A stretch of 64,000 bases of DNA from Phoenix dactylifera (GCF_009389715.1 NC_052402.1:18013423-18077422), one strand, 5' to 3'. Shown: positions 35,601 to 44,348, numbered from the stretch's first letter. A program made the numbers and translations. Notes: generated by a model not told the origin, from the sequence alone.

Positions 35601-37396
35601 ATCCTATATCTTATCTGGTTTGAAGTTTGAGAATTGAGAATTTAAAGAACTTTCAAAAGAAGCTAAACAATTGTAGATTATATCTATGAGCACTTTGTTT
35701 ATAGCTATTTTAGAGCCTAAGATTTAATTGTCATAGTGTTATAATTCTACCAGGAATGCTTTTTTGTGCTACTCTCTTTTTCTCTTTTTCTCTTTTTTTG
35801 GATGCTAGATATCTTCTTACGACTGATGATGAGAGGGTGACTTCCATTCTTCTTCTAACTTTTATCATTGTTCTTTACAATATTTGTCACTTCAAAACAG
35901 AAAAGGGAAAAATGACATTTTAAGTCTTTATCTTGGAATATCTTGTGATAAAAATGCCAATTCTAATCTTCAAAATTGATGTGGAAGATTCTTTTTAATT
36001 GTCCTGTGTTAATAGGTGTCCCCAATTCTATTAGTTTTTGTTTTTTTGGATTGGATCCTCTATCCTATAATTTTTAGAATTACAGATTGACAGAAAAAAA
36101 GGAAAATGAATCTTCTTTATAATAATTGTCATTTTGAAAAAGCTAGCCCATAAAATTTGTTAGTATAGCAACATAGCTAAAGGAATATAATATTTTTGAA
36201 CAAGTTGTATTTTGAACTAGACATGAAAGATTTTCACCAAAAAAAAAAAAAAAGACATGAAAGAGTGTCTAAGTGTGCCAGATGGGAAAGACTAACATTT
36301 TGACACTACCATAAAAAAACTTTTTGGAAACCTGGATATGACTTGCATATGCTATTATCTTGATTTGAATGTGTCTTCCTTATCTTAAAATTCCATCCCT
36401 TCCCTTAACTATGTACTTGCTACCATCATCACCTCCACTATCAGCTGCAATGACCAGCTATAATTCCCATGACACCCATAATGCATTGCTTTTGTCACCA
36501 GTCATACCCTATCATCACATAGTAGCTATCCTTCATATGATGTCTCACATTCATCACCCATCAATTGCCATCCCACCACTTCCAATGGAATACAACCAAA
36601 TTCAGCATCTATAACTGTAACAACCCAGGACCTCACCTAAAATGGCTAGCCGGAAGGTATTATTTGGATTCTATGATCCTGTATAAGTACCCAAAATCTA
36701 CCAAGCGAATAACCGATGTGAAACACATGCCCGCACGGGTCCTCACATACTCTCTCCGTTCAAGCCTTAACGTCCTCGTCAGGCTAAGGGTTCAAATCTA
36801 TTCACAAACACCACGATCATCCCACGGTCAGCCCCAATGGATCCGTGCTGCAGTGTCCCCTAGTCTACATAGGTTATGGGCCGGGTCCGCTCTGATACCA
36901 TTTGAAACAATGCAGGACCTCACCCAAAATGGCTAGCCGAAAGGTATTATTTGGGTTCCTTGATCCTAAGTATCCAAGATCTACTCAGCGAATAACCGAT
37001 GTAGGACTAAACACACGCCCGCACGGGTCCTCACAATAACATTGATGATGAAGATGGGTTTTTTGGTCATGTGCTTTTTGCCCGAGAAATATATGTGTGC
37101 AAAGTAGCCTTGTTTGTCGAAGGGACATCAGACCAGGTTGGTTTCAATTGGCTGGACCAGTGTCTTGACACCTAGAATTTTTATTTAAAAAAAGATGTCC
37201 TGTTTTGTCTCTGTCATTATGTATTATAACCTTGTTATGGGTCTTATGTGCATCAAGCTAACTCCTAATTGTATCTAGTGTGGATTCTTTATGATAAAGG
37301 GTAGTATTTTCTATGCTTAGTAAATCTTGGAAAAAAAAGAAAAGGAATAGAGGAGAAAAAGGAAGAAATTAGGAAGAGGAAGAGAAATTCGCTACT

Positions 37397-37436
<40 letters not shown>

Positions 37437-39340
37437 TTGCAAAGGCAGCTCAGCAGGGAAATTGTGCTAGTGGTCGTGATGGATAAGAATTTAAGAGCTA
37501 CCGGTACAGTTTGTGCTGGCTAGCAACCAGTATAGCTCATGCAATGCTGTGTCAAAAAGAAAAGGACTTTTTTAAAGTAAAAATTAAATAAATGACTTAA
37601 TATGTGCTGTGCCAACCCAGTGTTGGGTGCCAACGGCTGGCGTGCCTGCTTGCCTTACTGAGCTGGGTTGGTGTAAATGCAGTGCCATGTTGAAACAATA
37701 CATTAGAAGATTTGAAACCCTTTTTTAATAAAAAAATAAAAAAGGACTTAATATATGCTGTGCCAATCTAGTGCTGGGTGCCAATACTGACCTGGTATGG
37801 TGTGTACCAGTCAGCACAGACTGACACATGTCAGTACTGGCAAACATGATAGTGGGGCAATGGAAATAGGCTGGATCCAACTTTCTCTGACTTTATTTTC
37901 CTTTAACTAGAGAAATTTTTAAAGCACTTTAGGTTGTCTAGAGTCAAGTCTCTGCAAGGATCACCTTATCGATTAGGATGAACCTAAGCTTACATTAAGA
38001 TGTTGATGCTTCTAGATACATTTGTCTAAAGATGGAAAGTCATACGTTTGTTAACAAATCCTTTTATATCTATGTTATATGAAATCCTCGAGAGACCCTG
38101 GGCTCTCAAAAGCTGTACATGAGCTTTGCTAGATTGCTAAACAAGCCAAGCCTGAGCTGGGCCTAGCTTGCTCGAGCTTGTCTCATTTACATCCCTCATG
38201 TCAATGAGTCCCCTTATGAGCACAACCCACATTTATTCTTACATTTGGAACTCTCAAGTTTTTTGGTAAGAAGATCTGGACAAGCTTATTTCATCAGCGC
38301 AAATTGGTTTCCTCTGTAGTGAATGAACTTTCCACATGGATAAGCCCCTCATAAAATTCATATAGAATGAAGAACAGAACCCCCTGTATGCATGTTAATT
38401 TTTATCTTGCAGAAATCTAAGAAAGTACAAAATTGGGAAATAATGCTAGTTGATGTTTGCAGTCTTTTAAGTCATGCACCTTCTAGTTTCAATTACCTGT
38501 ATCTTTTTTATTTATGTTTGCTGAGATTATCCAACAAGAAGCTTGGTCTTGTGCTGCTGCATGGTGATATTGAGGTTTCTTTTTGTTGGATCCTCCTAAA
38601 GTTCTCTGTTGTCATGGCTACTTCAGGGTCTCATGCAGCACCATGATGAAATAGTCAAATACTTCAAGCGGAGGGGGGTCTCTGCAATATTCCTCTTTCG
38701 AAGAAACCTACTTCGCCGCATGGTTTCAGTACTCGCAAATACGCATGACCGGGATGCCAAGCAACTAAATGGGACCCATAAAGCTCATGTGCATTCCAAG
38801 GATGAGGTCATGCTTTTGCATTTTGTATGGAGATGTATTAGTACTTTCATAATAAATAATAATAATAAAAAAAAACCTCTGTTACTTGTAGTAGACTTGG
38901 ATGTTGAAATGCATGGTGGTTAATGACATGCAGGCTGATGTACTTGCAAGATATAAGCCCACGATCAATACGACTTTATTGGTTGCCAAACTAGAGCAGA
39001 TGCACAAATGTGGTGCTGATGCTCTGGAGTACTTCAAGACCACTCGCCACATTGCTCTCTACTATGAAGATCTTGTGAACAAACGAAATGTGAGTTCTCT
39101 ACCGCATGCTCAACTCAGTACTATTACTCAAGCCAGACTAACCATAATAATCTTTGTTTCCTGCAGAAGGTGAAGGATGTTCTGAAGTTCCTTAGATTGC
39201 CAAAAAGGAAGCTTTCCAGCCGTCATGTAAAGATCCACACAAGACCATTGTCTGATCAGGTTGAAAACTGGGATGCTGTCTATAATACTCTGAAGGGAAC
39301 GGAGTATGAGAGCTTCTTGCATGCTGACTATCAAATGTAG
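13405..39340 (+). CDS. Membrane-anchored P-loop/sulfotransferase-fold protein, six exons
   Basis: Joined exons are 13405-13434, 14111-14349, 14427-14685, 38627-38806, 38934-39089 and 39167-39340: 1038 nt, 345 residues, phase kept at every junction. Residues about 22-44 form one membrane segment after a basic stretch (KPPKK), so a type II Golgi-like anchor is likely. SMQRSGSGWFE (105-115) matches the PAPS 5'-phosphosulfate loop, and FLFRRNLLRRMVS (198-210) the 3'-phosphate binding strand. It resembles the plant family annotated as P-loop NTPase/sulfotransferase (At2g15730-like, from memory). The substrate is unknown. The exon-4 donor is GTCATG, weaker than the others. Intron 3 is about 23.9 kb and holds a large retroelement in the same orientation, so transcription must cross it. 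The gene is tail-to-tail with the kinase gene, with 520 bp between stop codons. Confidence 0.85.
14686..16074 (+). other. Unique part of intron 3
   Basis: AT-rich intron with a CT microsatellite at about 14872-14893. No coding signal was found. It ends where the segmental duplication begins at about 16075. Confidence 0.6.
17247..17777 (+). repeat. 531-bp direct repeat, first unit
   Basis: Repeated at 18512-19042 with the same length and only about five substitutions by eye. The second unit abuts the left end of the retroelement mosaic. Confidence 0.9.
17796..18322 (+). mobile_element. hAT-like MITE with pyrimidine-rich core
   Basis: The ends CAAGGTTTTAAATCC and GATTCAAAACCTTG are inverted repeats that extend imperfectly for about 30 bp. 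It is flanked by the perfect 8-bp duplication ATTAGTAG (17788-17795, 18323-18330), as expected for hAT elements. The core at about 17890-18226 is almost pure C/T on the + strand. It is non-coding; the K/E/R-rich and F/S/L-rich frames are artefacts of the tract. The duplicated locus has it at 53318-53805, so it inserted before the segmental duplication. Confidence 0.8.
18512..19042 (+). repeat. 531-bp direct repeat, second unit
   Basis: Second copy of 17247-17777. At 19042/19043 it switches without a gap to the antisense gene of the retroelement (AG/GTCAATTTCGG). Confidence 0.9.
19043..21466 (-). pseudogene. Left, broken copy of the antisense element gene
   Basis: Near-identical to 30152-32475. 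The first exon (from 21392 downward) is open, without the stop of the other copy. Exon 3 has a 93-bp in-frame duplication (about 19622-19714), a 7-bp insertion near 19768 and one extra base near 19924 that break the frame, and it lacks its last codons. The upstream TATA-like region of the other copy is absent. It cannot encode the full protein as it stands. Confidence 0.8.
21467..21708 (-). other. Inverted fragment of the element's own RNase H region
   Basis: Reverse complement of about 24709-24952. Minus-strand reading gives SKPQEGEMLYLYLAVS... through FQAHSVT, identical in protein to the polyprotein's RNase H. It joins the antisense-gene copy on the left and gag on the right. It also supplies the spurious first ~22 codons of the gag-pol open frame. 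Confidence 0.9.
21643..26871 (+). CDS. Gag-pol polyprotein, Tat-lineage Ty3/gypsy
   Basis: A single 1742-codon frame without stops. Gag core near residues 165-245 (RAWFAGLEAN); a cysteine/histidine knuckle CEYHRDHGHDTEDC near 386; aspartic protease with DSGSSADIL near 518; reverse transcriptase with YVDD at about 891; a first RNase H near 1025-1140; a second, archaeal-type RNase H from HIDGSSNPEG (about 1177). Then integrase with the H-H-C-C finger (about 1396-1440), catalytic Asp in MDILGP (1465), Asp in SDNGRQF (1525) and Glu in NGEAEVTN (1560), and a C-terminal GPY module. Order RT-RH-aRH-IN without chromodomain is diagnostic of Tat. Residues 1-22 derive from the inverted fragment, so native gag is N-terminally truncated. 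With no 5' LTR the copy is unlikely to be mobile by itself. Confidence 0.93.
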   Translation: MGRPPDRGRASPLLAAWTAGEERRREEDSRARSILPGPSHRSCAGYERRARARSQTPQSSRNPRSSRSPSRCSLSPTHRSRSLDRRVDDLHRQLQVLKGHSKDPFADLEISSQPALASRILRTPNPPGFKMPAIEPYDGVADPRDHVESFRTLMLLHGASDPLLCKAFPATLRGPARAWFAGLEANSIQSFDQFTRLFITHFAVSSRRRLVSDSLFDVRQNEGESLRDYLTRFNKATLEVRNLSQEVALSALKRGFRKGRLTFSLDKRLPRSFPELLSRANQYADAEEAAAHRSKEAAEIPPKLGKKRRKEARQRRSPTPQRRRRSLSPARNHGALRPRSPPRRFNRYTPLLTPRAQILMEIKGREDLPVPRQMKKIPGRRPSRAYCEYHRDHGHDTEDCFQLRDEIEALIRRGRLGRYVNDRRPPADPRPADPAPQEPREQNRPVAGVIHTITGGCPRPERNAGGSTEASGAAVAKRQRVGNVITFCDEDVKGVQTPHDDAMVISLTMANYDVRRVLVDSGSSADILFYEAFQKMSLSRQLLHKTSTPLIGFTGDAISAEGVVELPVTAGVAPAEATVRLGFLIVRVPSAYNAILGRPGLNALRAVVSTYHLLMRFPTAVGIGEVRGDQPTARQCFLATLKGKKPVEALSVESLDARDEVALRHGEPAEGVIEVPLEEGRPDRTIRVGANLDPGARARLVEFLRANVDVFAWSAADVPGIDPEVISHALNVDPTHRPVKQKKRHCAPDRIRVVDQEVDKLLDAGFIREVSYPEWLANVVLVRKASGKWRMCVDYTDLNKACPKDSFPLPRIDQLVDATSGYQLLSFMDAFSGYNQIMMAPQDEEKTAFITDRGLYCYKVMPFGLKNAGATYQRLVNKIFKEQIGRNMEVYVDDMLVKSRHADQHIADLEETFATLRKFRMKLNPAKCAFGASAGRFLGFIVNQRGIEANPDKIKAIQDMSPPTKVKEVQELAGRVAALGRFVAKSAERCQPFFKVLKRPKDFLWTAECQAAFDQLKEYLASPPLLSKPQEGEMLYLYLAVSPTAVSAVLVREEAKLQKPVYYISRVLRDAETRYTKAEKIAFALLTATRRLRPYFQAHSVTFLTDQPLRQILSNPENAGRLVKWAVELGEFDIRYQPRLAIKAQALADFLAECTVQEAEPRSPETPSLDLPIWTLHIDGSSNPEGGGAGLVLTSPDGVIAEYALRFGFPVTNNEAEYEALVTGLKLTKELGIRRLKVFTDSQLVVRQVRGEFEAWNPTMQNYVRKVQALIPDLGSVDIQQVPRSENARADRLSRLVGADVHNLSRAIYLETLDAPSIGEAGAVMAIDPEPSWMDPLVAYLAEGILPEDEDQARRLVMKSAHYVLYEGRLYRTSFTAPLLKCLRPSEAAYVLGEVHEGVCGSHLGARSLAHKIMRQGYYWPTLLEDSKDHIRKCDACQRHANVQRVPSVPLAPITAPWPFAQWGMDILGPFPVASAQRKFLIVAIDYFTKWVEAEPLATITEAQVRKFVKKNIIVRFGVPRVLISDNGRQFDNKHFRDFCEEFGIEHRFTSVSHPQTNGEAEVTNRTILQGIKARIGRTGQAWVEELENVLWAYRTTHRTPTGETPFSLTYGTEAVAPVELGLPSPRVAAHRPEANSEQLRGNLDLLEEAREMAQVRMAMYQRRVARYYNSKVRPKLFRIGDLVLRRAKASQPAEGGKLAPNWEGPYRVRWVNRPGSYQLEALDGREIPRSWNSANLRMYYQ
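26872..28026. other. Spacer between gag-pol and the satellite array
   Basis: No large gene. A direct repeat of about 38 bp (GGCGCCATC-type) occurs at about 27097-27135 and 27185-27222. On the minus strand a clean TATA-like box lies at 27613-27620 with short frames below it. The minus-strand end near 26900-26940 is AT-rich with AATGAAA-like signals. Confidence 0.5.
27613..27620 (-). promoter_or_regulatory. Antisense TATA-like box
   Basis: TATAAATA on the minus strand, in GC-rich surroundings, facing toward gag-pol. A start about 30 nt downstream (about 27585) would precede the ATG at 27563 of a 64-codon frame. No family is recognised. Confidence 0.3.
28027..29498. repeat. 121-bp tandem array, about 12 units
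   Basis: Units such as GAGCGGAATTTCCCGAGG...GGCCGACCAAC repeat every 121 bp (two are 124 bp). GAGCGGAAT occurs 13 times. Identity between units is very high. Each unit holds an ATGATCAT palindrome. The 81-82-codon minus-strand frames across it are a by-product; 121 is not a multiple of three. Confidence 0.93.
29499..29866. repeat. 46-bp tandem array, 8 units
   Basis: Units TTCCTGAGGCCTAACCCTCG... start every 46 bp (29499, 29545, 29591, 29637 and so on). They resemble the first part of the 121-bp unit (GAGGCTCGGCCCTCGGATGCC), and some 121-bp units carry the intermediate GAGGCCTGA form. The short array probably arose from the long one. Confidence 0.92.
30032..32400 (-). pseudogene. Antisense three-exon gene of the Tat element (transposase_28-like), nonsense-broken
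   Basis: Minus-strand exons 32400-31734, 31635-31028 and 30937-30032 with GT-AG introns join in phase to 727 codons including stop. Exon 1 resembles the plant domain called 'putative gypsy type transposon' (LVPNSWRALTAFQVLC). Exon 2 is a basic, Pro/Ser-rich linker (RRKKRAPP, KKSRR). Exon 3 is a long coiled coil rich in E, A, K and R, ending in a SFILGFEEGL motif. Codon 160 is TAG (31921-31923) where the left copy has TGG, so this copy is truncated. Antisense genes between pol and the 3' LTR are known in Tat/Grande-like elements; the function is unknown. Splice sites are by inspection only. Confidence 0.75.
32663..32669 (-). promoter_or_regulatory. TATA-like box for the antisense gene
   Basis: TATTTAA on the minus strand in GC-rich DNA, about 265 nt upstream of the ATG at 32400. 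It is the only AT-rich hexamer-type site in that stretch. The left gene copy stops before this region. Confidence 0.35.
32920..32935 (+). other. Polypurine tract of the Tat element
   Basis: GGAAGTGGGGGGCTAC lies immediately before the LTR start TGTTACGGGGG. The same kind of GGGGGGCTACTG junction is seen in other plant Tat elements (from memory). Confidence 0.65.
32999..33205 (+). repeat. 69-bp tandem repeat in LTR U3, 3 units
   Basis: Starts at 32999, 33068 and 33137. Each unit holds CCGACCCCGAGTCGG hairpins (CCGAC/GTCGG arms). Because 69 is divisible by three the repeats stay open in several frames. Confidence 0.9.
33454..33460 (+). promoter_or_regulatory. LTR TATA box
   Basis: TATATAT flanked by GC-rich sequence (CCTGGTATATATGCGGC), about 255 nt before the LTR end, as expected for the retroelement promoter. 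Confidence 0.5.
33763..34209 (-). mobile_element. TRIM-type miniature LTR element, copy B
   Basis: 447 bp flanked by the perfect 5-bp duplication ATTGT (33758-33762, 34210-34214). On the minus strand the 5' LTR is 34209-34070, followed by a primer site TGGTATCATAGC (34067-34056), a non-coding interior, and the second LTR ending at 33763. LTRs are about 140 bp with TG...CA ends. No coding capacity. Confidence 0.85.
34215..36610 (+). other. Intron 3 sequence, no gene
   Basis: AT-rich intron aligning with 54480-61400 of copy B. The site 35141-35150 (TGATGAAGCT) is the empty site of the gypsy element at 55269-59958. Frames here are short and without domains. Confidence 0.65.
36616..37035 (-). 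mobile_element. TRIM-type miniature LTR element, copy C
   Basis: 420 bp, flanked by the perfect duplication ATAAC (36611-36615, 37036-37040). Minus-strand order is LTR from TGTGAGGACCCGTGC, primer site TGGTATCAGAGC (complement near 36890-36902), interior, LTR ending TGTTACA. The duplicated locus at about 61390-61410 lacks it, so it inserted after the segmental duplication or was absent from that lineage. Confidence 0.9.
37041..38626 (+). other. End of intron 3
   Basis: Holds a GA microsatellite at 37399-37433 and a diverged direct repeat of about 75 bp (around 37570-37640 and 37720-37795, shared words ATGCTGTGCCAA and GCTGGGTGCCAA). Otherwise non-coding. The acceptor CTTCAG is at 38621-38626. 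Confidence 0.6.
37399..37433. repeat. GA microsatellite
   Basis: Uninterrupted AG dinucleotide run of about 35 bp. Copy B has a shorter, interrupted run near 62725-62740. Confidence 0.9.
38627..39340 (+). CDS. Exons 4-6 block of the sulfotransferase-fold gene
   Basis: Exon 4 (GLMQHHDE...) gives the second cofactor motif, exon 5 the ADVLARYKP...YYEDL section, and exon 6 the basic C-terminus with TAG at 39338-39340. In the paralogous copy near 62900 everything from upstream of exon 4 to the last codons of exon 6 is deleted. Confidence 0.85.
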
Positions 39341-39860
39341 CAAGAAATTAGCAGCTCACAATGGTGGTTGTAAATAACTTGCCACTGATTCTTTTTCCCC
39401 ATTCGAGCCGCGGTCTCACTGGAGAAATTTTGATCATTTTTATGCTAACAGATTTCCTGCATGGGTTTCTAAAGATGTGTTTTGTTTCCCATCTTGTAAA
39501 ACATTGTAATTCATATTCGAGCTGATGAATGCAAATTGGTAGCGAAATTTGTGTCTCCCTTTGTTGCTATTATGGATAGTTTAGTGTGTAAATCTAACCC
39601 TTTTCTTAAACTTTTGGATGAAGGCTAATTTGAGCTGTAGATTTGGTCCTTTTAGCATATCACCTTATATAACCCTTTTCTTAGAAGCCACATGATGATG
39701 TGCACCACTCAGACAATAGAGGAGTGATAGATTTAGGACAATGAAGTTGGTCCAACAGAGCAAAGCAAAATTTGAAGATAATTAGCTGGTTGGCATCCTC
39801 TCTCCCAATCCACAGTAGAAAATTTACAATTTCTTATGGTTGCATTTACTCTGGGATTTA

Positions 39861-42800
39861 CTATCGGCCTTCAAATATTGTGACTGATAAGCCATTTACA
39901 GTTAATGAGTCTTGCTTGCTTGATGATGAGTAAGTTTCCAAGCGGCCTTTCGTTGTTACAAAACCAGGTTGTTTAGGGTCTGGGAGAGAAGCGCTTTCAC
40001 TGCCCAACATGAACACCAGAGAGGACATTGTTGGCCTGTCCTCTGGGTGTTCTTGAACACACAAGAGACCCACCTTTATACACCTCAACGCTTCAGCCAT
40101 GGGAAATGAGTGAATTATTGATTCGTCCACCAACTCCAAGCCATTACCTTCTTTCCATAAACTCCATGCCTGAAAAATAATTGCAGCATATGTCATAAAT
40201 TCTTAAAGAAATCAACAGAGCATCTGAATGGAAACAAGCACCTGTTTTCCGTACTTACATGGCCTAGAAGATTCATGCGTTGATGAGAGAGGTAAACCCC
40301 TCTGTTCTTCTTCCCGCTTATGATTTCAAGTACTAGAACACCAAAGCTAAATACGTCGGATTTCACAGAGAAGATACCATCCATAGCATACTCAGGAGAC
40401 ATGTATCCACTGCATTATCATTAAGATGATTAGACTGTTTAGTTTTCTCCTTTTTTTTCGAGGGAGCAATTAAACTGCTAGTTTTTAAGTATAAAATATT
40501 ATAGTATGGTGAGTTTTCCAGCAAATATACAATTACATACTTCAAAAATACTTACTAGGTGCCAACTACTCGGCGTGTATTTACTTCTGTCTCATCCTCT
40601 CCAAATATTCTTGCCATGCCAAAGTCTGATATTTTGGGGTTCATTTCTTTGTCGAGAAGAATATTGCTAGCTTTGAGATCCCTGTGGATAATTCTAAATC
40701 TAGAATCTTGGTGAAGATAAAGAATTCCACGAGCAATCCCTAGTATAATGTTATAGCGGATTCGCCAATCGAGCAGCGCAGCTCTAGCTTTATCTGATGA
40801 AAAATTGTGTTAACCTCAGTATACTCTTAATTAAACTTTAGTGAGCTAAAGTAAGCATGCAGTCTAAAAGTCATCAAGATTCATGAGAAATGAACTGCTT
40901 GGAAGTCTTTAAAACTCATTTTAACAAAGATTGTCTACAATATAGTAGTAGCTGAAGCATCGCTGCGACAAGCTTCTGCTAACTCGGTAGGGCTTGATAA
41001 GGCCGACTAACCACCTGATTGTGAAGTCTGATCAAAATTTGTAACTCGAGATCTCTTTTTAAAGTGGCATTTCAGGTGAGAAAGCCTAGGCAATATGTCA
41101 CTTTGAGTCCCCATTACTTCTCCAGCTAAACAGGCAAAGGTCAATGTAATGTACATTGAAGGCAAAGGTTATTAATGATTTAAACGTTAACTATGTTTTA
41201 CAAAAGGAAAAATCACATTTATCATGACATCATTAATGAATAATAAATAGCGTGTCAGGGAAGAAAAGATTAGCTAACCAAACAGAAAGGCGTCCAGGCT
41301 TCTGTTAGGCATGTATTCATAGACCAGCATCCTTTCTTCTCCTTGAATGCAGCAGCCAAGAAGCCGTACAAGATTCCGATGCTGAAGCCTGGCAATGAGC
41401 ACTACCTCATTCTTGAACTCATCGAGGCCTTGCACCGAAGTCTTTGCAAGCCTCTTCACAGCTATCTCTTGTTCATCTCCCAGCTTGCCCTGAATTCACC
41501 ACATCCAACATTACATGTCATTGCTAGTATAAAGAATAGAATCAGTGCAAATCTTTTGTTAAAATCCAAATGAAGGCAGCATGTTACATAGAAAAGCATT
41601 TTTTTTGGTAATAATTTAGAATACTATCTTTAGAAGCAGACCCGGATAATATCATTCAGAACAAATTAGTATAATTCAATCTATCTGACCACTCCTGCCA
41701 TCCTGGTAATTTGGTTTCCGGATTGTGGCATTTTATTAAGTTCGGTTCTTGGACTGAGAATATACCTTGTATACGGGGCCAAAGCCACCTTCTCCAAGCT
41801 TGTTTTGGATAGAGAAGTCGTTGGTTGCTGCGGCAATTGTTCCCATATCAAATAAAGGCAGCTCCAATTCCCTTCCTTCAGTGCCCTCATCAATGTAGTT
41901 GCTGGCAAAGGAAACGGTCCCTAACATGGACGTAGCTGTTGAAATACTAAGCAATGATCAGTATGAGCTTCTCATATGATACCAACTTATTATGAGATTG
42001 AAGGCCTAATTCTACCTTGTCTTCTTCTCCTCTTTTTCTTTTTCCAAATGCAGCAGCAAATGGAGCCAAGCAGTAGAGTCCCCAGAACAGAGCCCACGAC
42101 GACCGCGACTATGTGGATCTGGTGTGAATGGTCTGATGCTGAGCCTGAACATCACTTAGATCGTATGAATGCAAGAAATTTTCTTTCTGTTAGTTGGCAT
42201 TTTCTTTCAAAACTAGAATAGCAGTTGCTTAGCTACTTCAGCAACGTGAAAAAAAAAAAAAATTCCGATCCAAATTTGCAGGACAAGGCTGCTTCATATG
42301 GTAAGACTTTCATGATCCAAAGAAGTCCCATTAGAAGAAGACAGGAGAATAAATCAAATTACGGGAAAACTTTGACACCCGAGAAACTATTACTGTTAGT
42401 TGGTATTACTATTTGCATACTGTTATTTGTTATCGTGTTTGCAAATAATTAAGCATTAAAAAAAAAGCCCATGGTTCGGGCCTGGACAAGAAAAGTGGCC
42501 CGACCAAAACATCAGATCGGGCTTGGAAACTTTTAAAATTGGCTCGGCCCGGTCCAACCCCGCCCATGTTTTATATATAAAGGTAGAAAAATACATACAG
42601 TTTTAGAAAGCCAATTAAGCTGTTGGGCCATTCTGGCTCATTTTCAGATTCCAAATAAAGAAAAACTCGGACCTGTCGGATCAGGCCTAGGATCAGATTT
42701 ATAAAGTCGGATCGGGTCTGGACAAAAATTTAAGCCCAACAGTCGGGCCAGGCCGGATCTAGGCATAGCCATCGGGCCTAATTTCTGCTATAGAGCCCGG

Positions 42801-44300
42801 TCTGAGTTTTGATCAGCTCTAGATTGAATGTATCAGTCGCACTCAATACCACCTCAGACACAGTGACACTGGCTTATACATGTTATTAACAATGTATAAG
42901 CTCCACTATAGATCGATACGAACTGGCGCCGGTCTCCACCAGTTTTTGGCACGCACGGTGAGCGAATTATAAATATCTCATTTGAATCCTAACTATTTAT
43001 CTAGATCAATCGCATAGCACATACCTAGATCGGCCGCTGCTAGCCGGATGTAGAGATCCTGTCCGCCAAATCCGAACACCCTAAGACCAGTGAGCTCTGC
43101 GGTCCAAATTATACACCCATCCCCGCTGGTATTCGCACTCGCATAGGCCGTGCACGAGCAATTCTTCAGACACGCAGCCTTGCACTGATCCAGATTCAAA
43201 CTCATGTCGACCGTTGAGCTCGACGTGTCCGGCAGCTTAGCATCGTTCACCGTCAGGAACCCATCAGTCCCGTTCCGACAATCCAGCGGTGTCTTCCTCT
43301 TGCACCCCCCCGACCCGTCCCTCAGAGCCCAATTCGCCGGCGACTTGGGCTCAAACCCCTGCAAACAGTCGCATATCGGCGAGTTGTTGGGGTCGCACAC
43401 CCCGAACGGACCGCACGGCGACACGCTGTCACACTGGTCCTTCGGAGCAAACCAGAAGATGTTCCACATCTGGCTCTGCTCAAGCCAGACCAGCCGCTGG
43501 ATCACGCCGGACTGGTTCACGACGAGCCTCGAGATGATCGATCCGTTAAGGATGTTAAACGTGTAGTAGATCTCATCCCGGTCATCGACGAAGTTGAAGG
43601 TGAACATGCTGTAGGTCTTCATCTCCGGGACGCCGCTGAACCTGTGGCCGACCCATGGCCCGGTGCGCCACAGCCGTTGCGCTCCGGCCCATAAGAAGAT
43701 CTCCGGGTCGCCCTGGACATCCATGGCCGCGGAATAGTAACCCGGTGCCGGGTCGCTGGGACTGGTCCACGCCGTCACGTTGCGGTTGAGATGGCTCTTC
43801 AGGTTCCACCCGAGCTTCATCCCCGGGAGTAGCGTGTCGGTCGGGTAATCGAAGCTCTGCCATGCAAAGCTATCCGGATGATTACTGTTATCGCTAGCCT
43901 CTGGAATTATGAAATTACCAGTGTCCAAGAGCCGTGCGACCGGGCTGGCGAGGCGGCCCGAAGAGCCCGACGACCATATGGTGGTGGAGTTCTGGTCGGT
44001 GATGATGAGTGTGCCGTTGCCGGTGATCGATAGGCTTCCCTTGCGCTCAGTGATTGGGTGCTGCCGGTTGGCGACCCACACGACGGTTTGCACCGACACC
44101 TCGTGGTACCATATGCCCACATAGCGGTTGTTGCAGTTGACGGGGCTGAAGAAGCCTAATTCGAAGTTCCCGCTGGCTGAGATCAGGGTCTGGCCGTCCC
44201 CGAGGGGCTGGGTTGGAGTTAGGATGTCGCCTCCAATGGAGGGGGTGAAGAGAGTGGAGAGGAAGAAGAGAAGCGATGGGAATATGGGTGGCCTCCTCAT
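39861..44300 (-). CDS. G-type lectin S-receptor-like serine/threonine kinase, seven exons
   Basis: Minus-strand exons 44300-43025, 42144-42016, 41935-41766, 41489-41279, 40793-40556, 40409-40259 and 40169-39861 join in phase to 827 residues. Signal peptide about 1-23; bulb-lectin about 26-150; S-locus glycoprotein region about 205-320; EGF-like cysteines from about 287; PAN/apple about 342-413; membrane segment about 437-460 followed by KKKKRRRRQ. The kinase has [10 protein letters not shown] (about 514), AVKRL lysine (about 535), HRDLKASN (about 631), DFGMAR (about 650) and GYMSPEYA; then a short C-tail with PKQPGF. All catalytic residues are present and it is an RD kinase. It should act at the plasma membrane in recognition or defence signalling; the ligand is unknown. 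Seven exons is the usual structure for this family. Confidence 0.93.
42445..42830. mobile_element. Possible hAT-like MITE in kinase intron 1
   Basis: GC-rich patches of GGGCCTGG/CCGGGCC type at both ends in opposite sense around an AT-richer core, as in plant non-autonomous hAT elements. I could not fix the ends or a target duplication. Confidence 0.25.
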
Positions 44301-44337
44301 GTTTCCAAGGGCTTTGATTCAAAGGAAAAAGAACAGA

Positions 44338-44348
44338 TGTATTTATGT
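44338..44348 (-). promoter_or_regulatory. Possible TATA box of the receptor kinase gene
   Basis: ACATAAATACA on the minus strand about 40 nt before the ATG at 44300. Spacing would give a very short leader. Only a weak suggestion. Confidence 0.25.

Larger units (their letters stand above)
33716..40431 (+). repeat. Segmental duplication, copy A, right arm
   Basis: Collinear with 54037-64000 once the insertions are removed. It spans the end of intron 3, the 3' exons of the sulfotransferase-fold gene, the intergenic gap and the last kinase exons. The pairing continues to the window edge, so the unit is longer than seen here. Confidence 0.9.

Noticed and set aside
38392..38646. 84-codon frame just before exon 4 as an alternative first exon
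   Set aside because: It overlaps the exon-4 acceptor in another frame and has no conserved motif; the exon 3-4 junction already gives a complete protein.
42225..42452. 75-codon plus-strand frame in kinase intron 1
   Set aside because: Short, AT-rich, no domain, inside an intron on the opposite strand.
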